Source: Ceratotherium simum simum
Taxonomy: Eukaryota > Chordata > Mammalia > Perissodactyla > Rhinocerotidae
Length of the DNA stretch: 64,000 bases
Assembly: GCF_000283155.1 (NCBI RefSeq)
Contig: NW_004454193.1
Coordinates: 5,576,297 to 5,640,296, forward strand
Reading direction: 5' to 3'
The position numbers and the translations under genes are program-made. This document shows, piece by piece, positions 42,835 to 54,284 of the stretch. Below the pieces are notes generated by a model. It did no database searches, was not told the origin of the DNA, and saw nothing but the letters and a program-made list of their open reading frames with translations. Position 1 is the stretch's first letter, and each line of letters begins with the position of its first letter.

Positions 42835-43700
42835 GATATTTTGCTCCTAACTTTTATTGCTTTTATTTCATTTTTCTTACACAAATCATTCATGGGCACT
42901 GTAGAAATGCTGAAAAATATAGAAAAGTAAAAATTACAAACCAAAATGTCTTCTGTTTACAACCTAGAAACAGCCACTGTTAACATCTTTGGCTATATTT
43001 GCTTCGTTTTTCTTCCTCTCTTTCTTTCTCTTTCTGTCCCTCTTGTGTATTTAAATAATTGAGTTAATAGTATAAATGTAGTTTTATATCTTGTAATTTG
43101 TCTTAGTATTAATTATATGAGAATTTTCCTTTTTCATTAATGCAGCTTTGAAAATATCATTTTATACTCATCATAATATTCTACTATGAATAAGCATGAT
43201 ATTCACAGATCTTTCTCTGCAATTAGGCTAATATTTTTTCATTCAATATTATGACTAGCACTGCAATAAATATATCTGTACACAGATCTGTATTTGATTC
43301 TCTGATTTTTTTTTTTTTTTTTTTTAGGATACATTCCTAGGATTGGCATTACCAGGTCAATGGACATAAATAATTTTATGTTTGGTACTCTGACAAGCTT
43401 GGGGGATATTTTAATCTCTATTCATTTGCCAAGTGAAAAATTGGGTTTTATCAATTTTAGTTTACATTTTTGATACAAGAATGACTTTCTATGTTTATTA
43501 GCTATCTGCATTTTCTATACCTAATCTATTCCTATCCTTTGCCTATATTTTCTAACTCAATATTTTTTATTGATTTTTATGAACTATTTATTCATTAAGG
43601 ATAATATCTTTGTCATTCTTATAGAAAATGTTTTCCCATTTGTTTTAAAATTATTGTTATCAGCTTACTAACTTGTCATTTATCTTTCTTCTCCAATGAA
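42835..43700 (-). mobile_element. Ancient L1 3' part, antisense
   Basis: T-rich antisense L1M: 'aaacagccactgttaacatc', 'atgactagcactgcaataaa', 'taggatacattcctaggatt', 'ggcattaccaggtcaatgga'. A T20 run sits at about 43306-43325. No intact frame. Confidence 0.72.
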
Positions 43701-44639
43701 TAGTGAAGGGACAAGTTTCTGGTTAATTGAGAATTCTAGTTAGTTGATTTCTGGTTGATTCAACAATCAAGATTTTGGGAGGTTTAACTCAGGGATATGT
43801 TGCAAGGTTATATTACATTTCCAAATGAAATAATGTAGCTAAGAGGGAACTTGAACTGGTTTCCTTTCCCCTATCCAAGTCAACAGCCATTGATGTCTCC
43901 TCTATATTGAGGGCAAAGTTGTTTCTTGGGGCTGAAGATCAGGTAAATAGAAGGCACTGAGATATCAACAGAGCTGTAACTAACTCTTTTTGATAATGTC
44001 AATAAAAATTACCAGGAATTTCTGGGAAAGACAGTAGAGCTTTAATAATGCCCCCTCCCCCAATCCTTAATAAGTAGAAACAGACACATTTACAAAACAT
44101 CAGTCTCCTGATCCAAATTCCTAAGCCCCATCTTCAGGTAGGTTTTGCAGGCATAGCTTTCAGACACATACTTTTCAACTGGGAACTCCTGAAGACACTA
44201 TAACATTACCCAGTGTACAGTAAAGTATATTAAATTGAACACTAGCTCCTTAGAGTGTTAATAAATTACATTAATTAGGGGTCCAAAAGTAAACAAATTT
44301 GAGAATTGCGGGGTTAAACAAAGTTAAACAGGTTTCTTTATTGCAGGACTTATCGGTGCCTTTGATAGGCTAATATGCCTATGAATCTCCAAGGTGGGGT
44401 ATTATTCAACATTTCCACATTTATTTGTCCACAGAGTCCCTTTTTAAGCAGTATCCTTTGAGAATAGACTTAGGCAAAAATGTCTTTGAAAAATGCTACC
44501 TTAACCCAAAGCAATGATTCCAATTGTGTGTATTTGGGGCGTTGTAACCAGTTAATGGAGGAGATAGATGATGGTGACATAAATAAAGAATTAGCTGAAT
44601 AAATTAAGGGCTTACTAGCTGTTAAAATCTTTTTCTACT
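43701..44639. other. Unassigned AT-rich DNA
   Basis: No clear repeat, and no open frame of note in about 0.9 kb. Confidence 0.4.
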
Positions 44640-45030
44640 TACTATCTCATATAATCTTCACAACAACCTTATGAGATAGGCACTAGCATTAATGAGGCTG
44701 CCTGGCTAGTGCCTAAGAGGTCTAGGATTGAATCCTGAGTCCACTGTAACGTGTGTAACCATAGGCAACTGACTTAACCTCTCTGTGCCTTGGCTTCCCC
44801 ATTTGTATAGCTCAGATAATAATTACACCTACCTCATAGAGTTTCAATGAGTGTTAGAGAAAATAACATTTATACCACACTTAGTATATAGCCTACTTAA
44901 TGTATTCATTTTATTTTAGCTATTTTTATTCCTATATTACAGCTGAGTAAACTGAAGCTCAGAGAGGTTAAATAATCTGAACGATATTGTGATGGCAATA
45001 AAGGGAAAATATTGGCTTTGAACACAAGCG
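44640..45030. mobile_element. MIR inserted in MIR (opposite orientations)
   Basis: 44640-44695 and about 44920-45030 read as one reverse-strand MIR ('cataatcttcacaacaacct' then 'gagtaaactgaagctcagag'), split by a sense MIR at 44700-44915 ('aggattgaatcctgagtcca', 'aactgacttaacctctctgt', 'acctacctcatagagtttca'). The arrangement gives partial inverted repeats. Confidence 0.75.
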
Positions 45031-45184
45031 GTCTGACTTTAGAATTTTGTTCTTAAATTTTATACTCATGATGCTGTGTTTCTGTGAAGAGCTTGGCATC
45101 CTCAAATCTTTCCATACAGTCTGTATAAATCTAGACATGTCTTGTCCAGTGGGGTAAGGATGGGCCAGCTGCTCAACCAAATTC

Positions 45185-45575
45185 TTGCTCCCTCTTCTAT
45201 AGAGTAGAGTTCTTGAATGGGGGCAGCTGCCATGCCCAGGATGAAATTTCCCAGGACCCCTTGCAACTGGTTGTGGCCATGTGACTAGTTCTCACCAATG
45301 GAGTGCATCACTTCTGGGACAGGATTTTAACTAAATGGGTGCCTTCTTCCTTCTCTCTACCTGCATTTGACAAATGGATGCAGATTACCATGAAGCCCCA
45401 GGGGATGGTGGAGTTATAAGACGGAAGGAACCTGGGTCTCTAAAAATCATCACTTGGAGAAAATATACTCTGTGCCCGGGTTCACTGGCACTTGACAAGT
45501 AGGTAAGCCAAAAATAAACATTTATTGTGTTAAGCCATTGATATGTGGGGGCTTATTTGTTATAGCAGCTAGCAT
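45185..45575 (+). mobile_element. ERVL-type LTR-like repeat
   Basis: Words 'gccatgcccaggatgaaatt', 'tggccatgtgactagttctc', 'gttcactggcacttgacaag', 'aataaacatttattgtgtta' and 'tttgttatagcagctagcat' match a dispersed LTR with an AATAAA near its end. Subfamily unassigned. The 136-codon frame at 45538-45948 starts in its tail and is chance. Confidence 0.6.
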
Positions 45576-45849
45576 AACATCCGTTTACCAGTGCACAGTC
45601 AGTGTAGACATAAGTATTCTTTTCAAGTCTCTCCTGATACTCCTCTGGGCAAACTCAGCTAGCCCCAGTAGTTCTCATGGAATTATGGCCTATTTGGATA
45701 ATTTTGTGATAGTTCTCTGTCCAACCCAAAATACAGATGCTCACAAGGCTGAGCTTGGGGGTGGGCATGGGCTTGTTAATAAATCACTTTGTCTTTGTGA
45801 AACCTCTGGACAGAGGCGAGAAAGCAGGGGAGGGAGAGGGCCCTGGGCT
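45576..45849. other. Unassigned DNA
   Basis: Nothing recognised. Confidence 0.4.
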
Positions 45850-47330
45850 AGTAGGCATTTAGAGAGGCCTCTGCTGCCTTTTGATTGCGTTGAGCACATT
45901 TTGAGTTTGTCATCAAATGTTTACTGCCAAAGTAATGAAGAGTGTTAATAAGGAAAGGAACACCAAACAGCCCAACATAAAAGCCAACGGTGGCCGTAAA
46001 GCTGCATTTGCCGTTTATGGTGTTTCCATAGTTGGAAGAAACACTTTTCCTGTACAAAAGATATAACTATATATCTTCTGATTTTATGGGCTGCAGATTA
46101 CTCTAATTATCATAAAAAATTACTACCACTAATAAAAATTCTATTATAAGTTACTTATAGTAATCTCCAGGGTACTACACTTAGCCCAGAAAAGGTTGTA
46201 ATTACATTACACTGCAGGAAGTTTGTTTCTCAAAACTCGCGAAACACTCGCTGTGTCTTTTAACACCCTCCCAGTTCCCCAACCCCTTGCTTCTTCTCGC
46301 ACCTCCTCCCCAGTTTTTAGTCAAAGGTCTCCTTGTTTTCATTTTGCAGGATGTCGTTTGAGCCTAGAATAATGACCCGTCTTGGACGCAAATGACGCAA
46401 ATGGACTTTTAGAGTCACAAATATCTGGGTGGATCTGTCCTCCCCTGGGGCCTCCAGTATGTCAATAGAAGGATGTAATAGAAGGGAAGACCTGACAATC
46501 CCCGCCCAAAGGGAAACATGCTTTGCAAAATTGGTGGAAGCTACTGGGTGTTCATGCAGAACACAATGCTTAGTTTTTTGTTTGACAAGACAACAATTGG
46601 TATTTTCCCTTTTAGAACTACTATTTCTTTTGGCATTGTCATCTGTAAGGGTTGATGACTCTTCAATGACCTTAAAAACTCTTGCCAGTGATACTAATTC
46701 TAACCGGTAATTTCATTACCCTCCTCCCTCCCAATTCCTCTTTGAATTAAATATTGAAATAAGACGCTCTCTCGCCCTCCTTGAATGACCAAGCAGTAAA
46801 TAACCTCCGGGTCCAAGGGCTTAAGCTAAAGTTGGACCAGTGGTCATCCTCCTAAATAAGGCTTCAATTGCTTCTCTAAAGGGTGAATCAACATCTTAAT
46901 GAATGGGCCTAGAAAATGAAATAGCCCGTTTGAGTTGCTTTAAAAGAAGCAACTTATTTCAGCAGTGACTTGCGGCACATTAATTGCTATCAGTAAGGGG
47001 AAAAGTATGTCTCAGAGCTTTCCTGCCTCATTTTAAAGAGACGCTTTGGAGCTGGGCTGTAGGGGGAGGCCCTGAGTGAGGATTCCTGTGGTCAGCTAGG
47101 ATGTGGGGTGAGTGCAGAGGGCTTCTTAGTCAGGGTGCTCCAAATAGTCTTTAACCACAGCTTGACCTCCTGATGGAGGGCCAGAGGGTAAAAATCATTA
47201 CACATTGAGATTTCATCCCAGATTAATTTGTTTAGATTTTAGAAAATGGAGAAAGGAGGCTGATGGGGAATTTGCTATTTCCCTGCTTCTCCAGACAATC
47301 TTGGGTTTGTTTCTAATTTAAGGAAAAGAA
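45850..47330. promoter_or_regulatory. Repeat-poor block J, candidate conserved non-coding cluster
   Basis: 1.5 kb without recognised repeats. Parts are AT-rich, with 'gcacattaattgctatcagt' near 46976. No coding signal. Inferred regulatory DNA only. Confidence 0.33.
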
Positions 47331-47369
47331 GATTTGTTTAGAAGAAAGCTGTGTATGGTCTGTCTCCTG

Positions 47370-47500
47370 TACTAGAACATAGGTCTCATGAGGACAGGAA
47401 TTTTGTATTTTTCCTTAATGCATCTTGAATAACCAGAGTGGCACTGAGATGAGGGGTGTGTTTAATAAAAACTGTCAAAGGAATGAATAAATGAAGGAAT
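47370..47500 (+). mobile_element. L2 3' end fragment
   Basis: 'actagaacataggtctcatg', 'aggacaggaattttgtattt' and 'ggaatgaataaatgaaggaa' follow an L2 tail. Confidence 0.6.
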
Positions 47501-47834
47501 TGTCAGGAAAAATTGAAAATAGAAATAGACAAAGAAAGATTACTTGGTATCCTATCTAACATGCCCTTCCAGGTTATTGTATTCTACAGGATTGGACACT
47601 TTCATTTCTTTGAGCTGGTTTACATACCAAATTTATCTGCTTATTCAAGACGCTCGTGGGGCAGACATAGCTTCTTAGAGCGTTGAAGGCCAAGCCTTAT
47701 AGGAATAGGGCCAAAGGAAAATTATCTTTGCCCATGAACATGGATAGTTAGCTCCAGCCAGCCGTAGAAGTGGTGTTCTGTGGCATCGTTCCTCCAATAG
47801 CCAGCCCAGCCCCACGGAAAAGGAATGCACCTTG
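47501..47834. other. Unassigned DNA
   Basis: Nothing recognised. Confidence 0.4.
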
Positions 47835-47975
47835 ACACTGGAAATACCTGGATTTGAACTTCTTCTCTGCCATTCATTGGCTATGTGACCTTGGTAAGTT
47901 ACTTAGCTTCTTTGACCTTCAGATTCCTCATCTGTAAAATAGGACAAATATACCTACTTCCTAGCCAAACAGAAT
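47835..47975 (+). mobile_element. MIR SINE
   Basis: Sense MIR: 'ctggatttgaacttcttctc', 'ggctatgtgaccttggtaag', 'cctcatctgtaaaataggac'. Confidence 0.88.
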
Positions 47976-47984
47976 CAAGTCCCC

Positions 47985-48140
47985 AGTAAATCTCGTCCTT
48001 CCCTTTCTATTTAAAAACAGTCCTCTGACTTCCTGCTGTCATTCTGCCTATACTGCAGCTCGCTGTAGCCCAGGTTCATGACCACCCCAAGCCACATCTT
48101 GCCGTTCATTTAGCTTTCCAAGTATGCAGGTACCTCTGTT
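47985..48140 (+). mobile_element. L2 fragment
   Basis: 'tcctctgacttcctgctgtc' and 'aggttcatgaccaccccaag' resemble internal 3' L2 wording. Weak. Confidence 0.4.
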
Positions 48141-48194
48141 TTCAGACCTTAGTGCGGCCAGGACGAGTGCAGCGTACACACCCTGAAGGGAGGC

Positions 48195-48415
48195 AGGACA
48201 CAACACAGAGGTTAACGGCATGTTCCTGAAGCCAGAAACACTGGCTTCTTCTCCCAGGTTCCCCTCCTTCTAGTTGAGTGGCTTCAGCTAAGTCCCATAA
48301 TTTCTAGGGGTCTCAGTTTTGTCGTCTGCAAAAACGGGAAATTCAAGAGAGGCTTCCTTAAAAGATATACATGTGATGTGCCTGGCACATAACAGTTGGT
48401 CAGTAGTGGTAGCTA
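48195..48415 (+). mobile_element. MIR SINE
   Basis: Sense MIR, diverged: 'cacagaggttaacggcatgt', 'gtctcagttttgtcgtctgc', 'gatgtgcctggcacataaca'. Confidence 0.78.
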
Positions 48416-48747
48416 AAAAGAAAAATTAGCACAATAAAAAAACAATCCTCCTTGGAATTTGGAAATGGGAGAGCTCCAGGGTTATTTCTTCCTCTCTCGT
48501 CCTCCACTCCTCATTTTTCCTTGGAAGTTAAAGAAGCAAGATGTCAACTTGGCAAAGAGAGCGCTCTCAGCAGCAGCCTCTGGCTCCCTGCTGAGTTTCC
48601 CAGCACATGTGTTGGGAGCTGTTTCAGGCCTGTCAGGAAGTAGGGCTACTGATGAGGTGTGGGGCTCTGAGATGTCATTTCTGACAGCTCAGCTTTGATT
48701 TGGAGTGAACTGGAAGCAATTTCATCAGCTCTAATGGAGAAAACGCT
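48416..48747. other. Unassigned DNA
   Basis: Nothing recognised. Confidence 0.4.
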
Positions 48748-49280
48748 TGTTTCAGTTATCTATTGCTGCGTAACAAATCACCCCAAAACTTGGTGCTTTA
48801 AAACAACTTTTTATTGCTCACGATTCTGTGAGTTGGCAATTTGGGCAGATCTCAACTCAAAAGGAATGGCTCATTTCTGTTTCACGTGGAGTTGGCTGGG
48901 GTGGCTTGACTGGGGTTGGAGGATCCAAGAAGGCCTCAGTCATGTGACCTTGGTGCCAGCTGTCACATAGGGCACATTGGTTCTTCTCCATGTGATTTCT
49001 TTCAACATTCAATAGTCTAGACTGAGTTTTTTCCCATGGTGGCAAGAGTGTTCTGGAAGGAGAAACAGAAAGTGCAAGAGCCTTGAAGACCTGACCTCAG
49101 AAATTGAGCAATATCACTCCTGCCACATCATAACGGTCAAAGGAAGTCACAGGCCATCCAGAGTCAGGAGGAGGGGAAATGCGCTCCATTTCTTGTGGGA
49201 GAGATGGCTTACTCACTATAAAAAGGCATTCAGGATGAGAGGGATTGTTGTAGCCATTTTCAAAACTATCTACCCCAATT
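48748..49280 (-). mobile_element. Old ERVL/MaLR-like LTR, nearly complete
   Basis: Reverse orientation. Starts 'tgtttcagttatctattgct', then 'gcgtaacaaatcaccccaaa', 'gttctccatgtgatttctt'-type words, and ends 'tagccattttcaaaactatc'. Same family as 1115-1531. About 530 bp. Confidence 0.68.
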
Positions 49281-50249
49281 CCCCTTGTAGCCACAACACT
49301 CACATCCCTCCCACATGCAAAATACACTCCCTCCTCCTGTGCAAATTGCACACCGTTCCAACATCAGTCCAGATGCAGACAAAACCCCTCAGGAGACAGT
49401 CCTTAGAGAGCTGTGAAGTAGAAGGACAAGTTATCTGCACTCCTACACCCCATTACAAGGGTTAAACACGGACAGAATAACGCAGTAGATGCTTCCTTTC
49501 CAAAAGGAGAAGAATGGGAAGCACGTTGTACTCACTGGTCCATAGCAATTCTTAAATCCAATTGGGCACATGTTGCCAGGGCCCTGTCCTCTGGGGGCAA
49601 GGAATATTAGTTGATCATGACCCAGTTCTTCCCCCTAGAAGAGGTCCCTAACCCCATTTTCTTCCCAGCTTTTGCCTCAGCCCTCTGGCCTCGTGGCTCT
49701 ATCCTCTAAGAGGGCCTTCTTTTTCATAAAAATTGGCTAATATTTGTAGCTGAGTATATCTCTCAGCATGCTTACTGCTATAGAAATTTGGGGGCCCAGA
49801 GGCATCTTTTCATTTTGAATGGTTCAGGTCTCTTTTGATGCAAGCCAGTGGTGATTTCACCAATACAATTCTCTTTAAAACTTTGTGAGTTATCTATGAA
49901 TCTTGATGGTACTTATTTCATTTCCCTAAAGCCATATCCATAATTGTTCCTGAGACATGCTTTAGGACAATGCCCTTATATTTCTTAGTTTTGTCTACCT
50001 AAGAGAGTTTGCTTGTTTCTGAGGCCTTCACAAGTATCTTATGGCTATGCCTTGATCCGATTTGTACCCTGAAGCTATTCCTTACTTTGGGAATATTTTT
50101 GCCAGCTGGAGAGACTCTTCTGGGCCTGCTATATTTTCTCTAAATTCTGCTTGAAAACTGACTAGTTCCTTCTTTAGCTTTCTTTCCCCATACTTCATCA
50201 TAAACAGCTATAAGAAGGTAGTTTCCTGGGGACTTCCTTAGTCAGATTC
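49281..50249. other. Unassigned DNA between two LTR-like repeats
   Basis: About 1 kb between two same-oriented LTR-like copies. T-rich text near 49720-50150 could be retroviral internal sequence, but no protein match can be read. Confidence 0.3.
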
Positions 50250-50650
50250 ACCCTGGTTCAGTTATCTTTTGATATGTAATGAATAATTCCAAAACAGAGT
50301 CACTTAACAACAAAAACCATCTAATCGTTCCAGATTCAGCTGAATAGCTTTTCTCTGCTCAATATAGTGTCATCTGGGGAAGCTCAGGTGGAGTAGAAGT
50401 ATCCAGCCTCAAGTAAGCCAAACTCACTGTGTTCCAAGACAGCAAAAGAGAAAGATGCTGAGCCTGTTAAGTCCTAGGTTCAGACTGGTACAGCATCACC
50501 TCTGCTACCTTCCTTTGGTCAAAGCAAGTTACAGAGCCAGTCCCAATTCAGGTGGAGGGAAAATAGACTCCCCCTCTTATTAGGCAGGGCAACGTGTGGA
50601 TACAGAAATGGGAGGAACTGTTGGCAGCCATCTTCGGAGGCAATCTACCA
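50250..50650 (-). mobile_element. Decayed LTR-like repeat
   Basis: 'ggttcagttatcttttgata', 'gtaatgaataattccaaaac' and the end near 'ggcagccatcttcggaggca' parallel the order of 48748-49280 at lower identity. Confidence 0.5.
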
Positions 50651-50690
50651 CCCCAGTCTACATCCCATTGTCTTCGGAGACAATCTACCA
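50631..50690. repeat. Local 20-bp duplication at 40-bp spacing
   Basis: tcttcggag(g/a)caatctacca occurs at 50631-50650 and 50671-50690 with one difference; further shortened copies of ctacca follow to about 50730. Confidence 0.8.
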
Positions 50691-50799
50691 TACCATCTAC
50701 CATTGGTACCAGATGCTACCAATCTACCATTCAGGCAGACCTCAGTGTTGGGTAGTATTCCCTGCGTGTGCTGGTGAGATGGTGCACAGACCTGGCATG

Positions 50800-50990
50800 C
50801 GGTAGTCCCTTAGTAAACATCTTGAAATGAATGAATGAAGGAGAGAATAATTAAGCAAGTAAATGCATGAATGAATGAGTAGATGCATGAATAAATGAAT
50901 GATGAATATATGAGTAGATGAATGGGTGCAGGGATAAGTTAATGGGTGAGCGTAGTAGATGAACAAATGAATGAACAAGTGAATGAATGG
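50800..50990. repeat. (TGAA)n/(TGAATGAA) degenerate array
   Basis: Interrupted tetranucleotide array that begins right after L2-tail-like words ('agtcccttagtaaacatctt' then 'gaaatgaatgaatgaa'), so it likely grew from an L2 terminus. Confidence 0.85.
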
Positions 50991-51449
50991 TATGAAGAAG
51001 CTCCTCTAAAATAGAGTGGCAAACCGTCCTCCATTTGTGGGAAATATGAGGTGCAATCTCTCCTCCAGAAACTAGGAGCAATCATGACAAGTGACAAGGC
51101 CCCCTCAGATTCTTCTCACCTGGTTCTCATTCTCCCACCCAGTAAAGGGGAGGGCTTGGGTCCCCTGCCCTCACCTGAATAGGCTGAATAGAAGAAATGC
51201 CTTCCTGGCTCCCCCGATTTGGCAAAGCTGACACTTGACAAGATTGTTATCGGAAATCACAAATCCAAATACCCCAAATGTCAAGAAAATAACATAGATG
51301 TGTGAAGTGGACCATGTGGCCACCACATGGTTGTCCCTAATCTTGCTATATGTACTGAAGACCCAGAGTTTCCAGAATTTCTCATTTCCCAAGATAAATG
51401 GGAAATCCAGGTTTTTATATGAAATCTGTCTACATTCTAATGTTGCCAA
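50991..51449. other. Unassigned DNA
   Basis: Nothing recognised. Confidence 0.4.
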
Positions 51450-51885
51450 TGGTATGTTCAGGATAGATTAAGTTGTGCTGTGGCAACAAGGAAGCCCCAA
51501 ATATTAGTGGACTGAAGCAATGAAAGTTTATTTCTTGTTCACACTACGTGTCATCAGAGGTATGCTCCTTGCTCTGTTCTGTGCCATCCTCAGGGACCCA
51601 GGATGAGGACAGCTCTCTCCCAATCTCTCTCTCCCTCTGCCCCTCTCTCTCTGCGTCTCTCTCTGTTTGCCGAGGCAGAGAAATGGGAACATGGTGAGTC
51701 ATTCTCTGGCTCTTAAAGCATCTGCCAGAAGTCACAGATACTACCTTTGCTCACATTTCATTGGTCAAAGCAAGTCACGTGGCCACCCTTCACTTTACGA
51801 GATCAGAGAAGGGCAGCCTTACACATGCCAACCAGAAGAACTGGAAATTTTTGGTGAGGAGAACTAGGACCACCATTACAACTAA
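51450..51885 (-). mobile_element. Decayed LTR-like repeat with polypyrimidine run
   Basis: 'agattaagttgtgctgtggc', 'gtttatttcttgttcacact', 'tttcattggtcaaagcaagt' and 'actggaaatttttggtgagg' match the order of the copy at 41905-42370. A TCTC-rich run lies at 51625-51668. Confidence 0.55.
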
Positions 51886-52061
51886 TGCATTTTTTGGAAA
51901 CACTCTTCAGACCAGAGCTGGTTAGTGAGACCCCAGTCTCTGAGGGGTGGGAAGGTGAGATGTGTATTTGTCCCTCCCCTCTCCCCCGACTTTCATCGGC
52001 TTCTGTCTCCCTGCTATTGCCCTCTGACCTCTATGGGTCAGGATACCTCAATCGGAAGCAG

Positions 52062-52285
52062 TTATGAGGTGCCTCGGCACTATTGACATTTTAAGCTGGC
52101 TAATTCTTGGTTATGGAGGCTGTCCTGTGCATTGGAAGATGTTTAGCAACATCCCTGTCACCTACCCACTAGATGCCAGTAGCACCTTTCTTTCCCAGTT
52201 GTGACAACAAATAAAATGTCCCCAAACATTGCCAGATGTCCCCTGTGGGGGGGGCGGGTGCAAAATTTCCCCTGGTTGCATTCCA
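52062..52285 (+). mobile_element. MER20 hAT-Charlie DNA transposon
   Basis: About 220 bp, near full length: 'tcggcactattgacatttta', 'gaggctgtcctgtgcattgg', 'cacccactagatgccagtag'-type core at 52165-52183, 'gtccccaaacattgccagat'. Non-autonomous with no coding capacity. MER20 copies are known from the literature to carry transcription-factor sites active in endometrial cells. Confidence 0.85.
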
Positions 52286-52299
52286 CTGTGACCACGGAA

Positions 52300-52440
52300 G
52301 GACCGTTGGGCTTCAAGATTTTAGAAAGATCTGGAGCCTCACCTTGCCAGGCATTAGCTGTGTGATCCCACAACAGTATGCTGAACGAGTCCCCATGATC
52401 TCATCTGTAATGTAGGGTGACCATTAGTCGTCTTCCCCCA
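52300..52440 (+). mobile_element. MIR SINE fragment
   Basis: 'caggcattagctgtgtgatc' and 'gatctcatctgtaatgtagg' follow the MIR core. Confidence 0.6.
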
Positions 52441-52629
52441 TGGATAAGATTTTGTGAGGATAGAAGGAGATTTTGATATGAAGAGCCTATGTAACCCGTC
52501 CAGTTAGGGTTTAGGGCCTGCTGATTACGATCTTGCTTGGGCAGCGCTCCATACGCCCAAGGCCTTTCTTTAAGATAGAAATTATCTGGGGGCTCTGTCA
52601 GCTGTCAATGATCAGTAATAATATTTACT
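52441..52629. other. Short unassigned spacer
   Basis: Nothing recognised. Confidence 0.4.
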
Positions 52630-52820
52630 GTCATAGTTATTACAGTGGTTGTTTATTGGGTGCTTAAAACACACCTGAGAGCATGCTGCAACTTATATTC
52701 ATTATCTCAAGTAATGCTCACAAAAGCCCCGAAAGGTAAGGATTCTTATCCCTGAGGGTGATGAAATGGAGCTTCAGGAAAGTAGAGAGACCTGCCCAGG
52801 CTAGGAGGTGGTAGAACAAA
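52630..52820 (-). mobile_element. MIR SINE
   Basis: Reverse-strand MIR: 'agtaatgctcacaaaagccc', 'gaaaggtaaggattcttatc', 'aggctaggaggtggtagaac'. Confidence 0.75.
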
Positions 52821-52999
52821 CCAGATACCTTACCCTTCCCGGGGGGCATCTGTTTCTGCCTAGTAAGAGTGTCAAGAGAACAGAGGCACCTCGACAGATG
52901 GAACGGGGAAGTGGAAGGGTGTGTTGAGGGTCTGAGGAGCCCTGCTTGGCCCTTGTCATGCAGGCAGCTGCTCCGTAGCCTGGACCCACATCATAATTA

Positions 53000-53240
53000 T
53001 TATACAACAATAACTTCCGTTCATTGAGCACTAGTTGTGTTAAGAGCCCTACGTGAGAGATCTCATTCAACCCTTCAGTCTAGGAGGGCGGTACTGCTAT
53101 TGTCCCATTTTACAGGTGAGAATCCAGAGGCCCAGAGGGGGAAACAACTGGACCATAGGCACACAGTAAGGGAGCAGTGGAGCCAGGGTTTAACCCAGAT
53201 CTTGACTCTCAGGTCCGTTGTTTGCATTCACACCCTACAA
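53000..53240 (-). mobile_element. MIR SINE
   Basis: Reverse-strand MIR, well preserved: 'tcccattttacaggtgagaa', 'ggcacacagtaagggagcag', 'gccagggtttaacccagatc'. Confidence 0.88.
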
Positions 53241-54284
53241 TCGCTCTGTGCTACTCCTCCCCAGAAGTCAGGGTCCCAGGGACCCCATATGTGTAAAGTT
53301 CCTGCTCTGCCTTCCTTCCGTGGCTCACATGAGGCAGACTCCAGGATGATTCTTTTGGGCCTGCTCTGGCACCAGTAGCAATCTCAAGAGGCAGCCCCTC
53401 CACCACTCTCCTCCCAGCAGACAATACTTTGGATTCTCCCAGTGTTTTATTTCTTGCTCTGCAAGCTCCATTCCGGCCCAGGAGGTGGCTGTCAGGCACA
53501 TAAACTAGCATGGGGTAGAATTACAGTGCTTATTCACTAAAAATTAATGGCAGCAGGCGGCCACCCCGCCCTGGCTGGCCTTGTCTCCCGGGCAGTCGCC
53601 GCACAGCCCAGCCTACACCCTACCACCCAGCGAGCACTCACACCGCTAAGAAAAAAATAACCACACGACGCCCATTAGGAAGGAAGGAACTGCGGGTCTG
53701 AGGGGCCTGCTCGGGCGATGAATAGGTTTTCTCAGCACACAGATAAACAGTTTATAGTTCTGAAATCCTGTGTTTGATTTTCACATCTGTTCTCACTCTT
53801 GAGACTGGCACCAAAAGCAGGCAACCTCGCCCTTCAGTGGCAGTTGGAACCTGAAGTCAGCTTCCCCCACACCCCTGCCCGATTGCCTTAGCCATGGGGC
53901 TGCATTTATATGCTGTCACTATTGGAGTGTGTTTTAACTCAGGGAATGAACGTTGTTCAAAAAGGGAGATTTCTATTTCTTGATTTGACAAATATGTGTT
54001 GAGGGCCTACTGTGTGCCATGCAACTCCCTACTGGGTTCACGTGATGACAGCAGCTTGGTGGTGGAAAGTCTGGTTGGGCATGTATGTAACCCAGTACAA
54101 TGGATAGCTGGGACAGGAGACAAGCCTACCTAAAAAGGGCCGCTCTTCCAGACAATAGTTTCCCAAGTGAAACTCACACTGATGTTTATTTTTGTAAAAA
54201 CTCACACCTTTTGAAGTACGTGAAAGGAAAAGTTTTCAGATCACCAAATCTGGGCGGTATATGGTGGGTTTCCATCAGGTATTT
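53241..54284. other. Unassigned DNA, partly repeat-poor
   Basis: About 1 kb; 53520-53930 is clean of repeats. A remnant 'tgttgagggcctactgtgtg' near 53998 belongs to the ATTC-leader repeat type. No exon evidence. Confidence 0.4.

Noticed and set aside
45538..45948. 136-codon forward frame
   Set aside because: Starts in the tail of an LTR-like repeat and runs into unique DNA; no domain.
50800..50990. Regularly spaced repeats that could look like a CRISPR array
   Set aside because: Degenerate TGAA tetranucleotides without constant repeats or unique spacers, in a mammalian genome.
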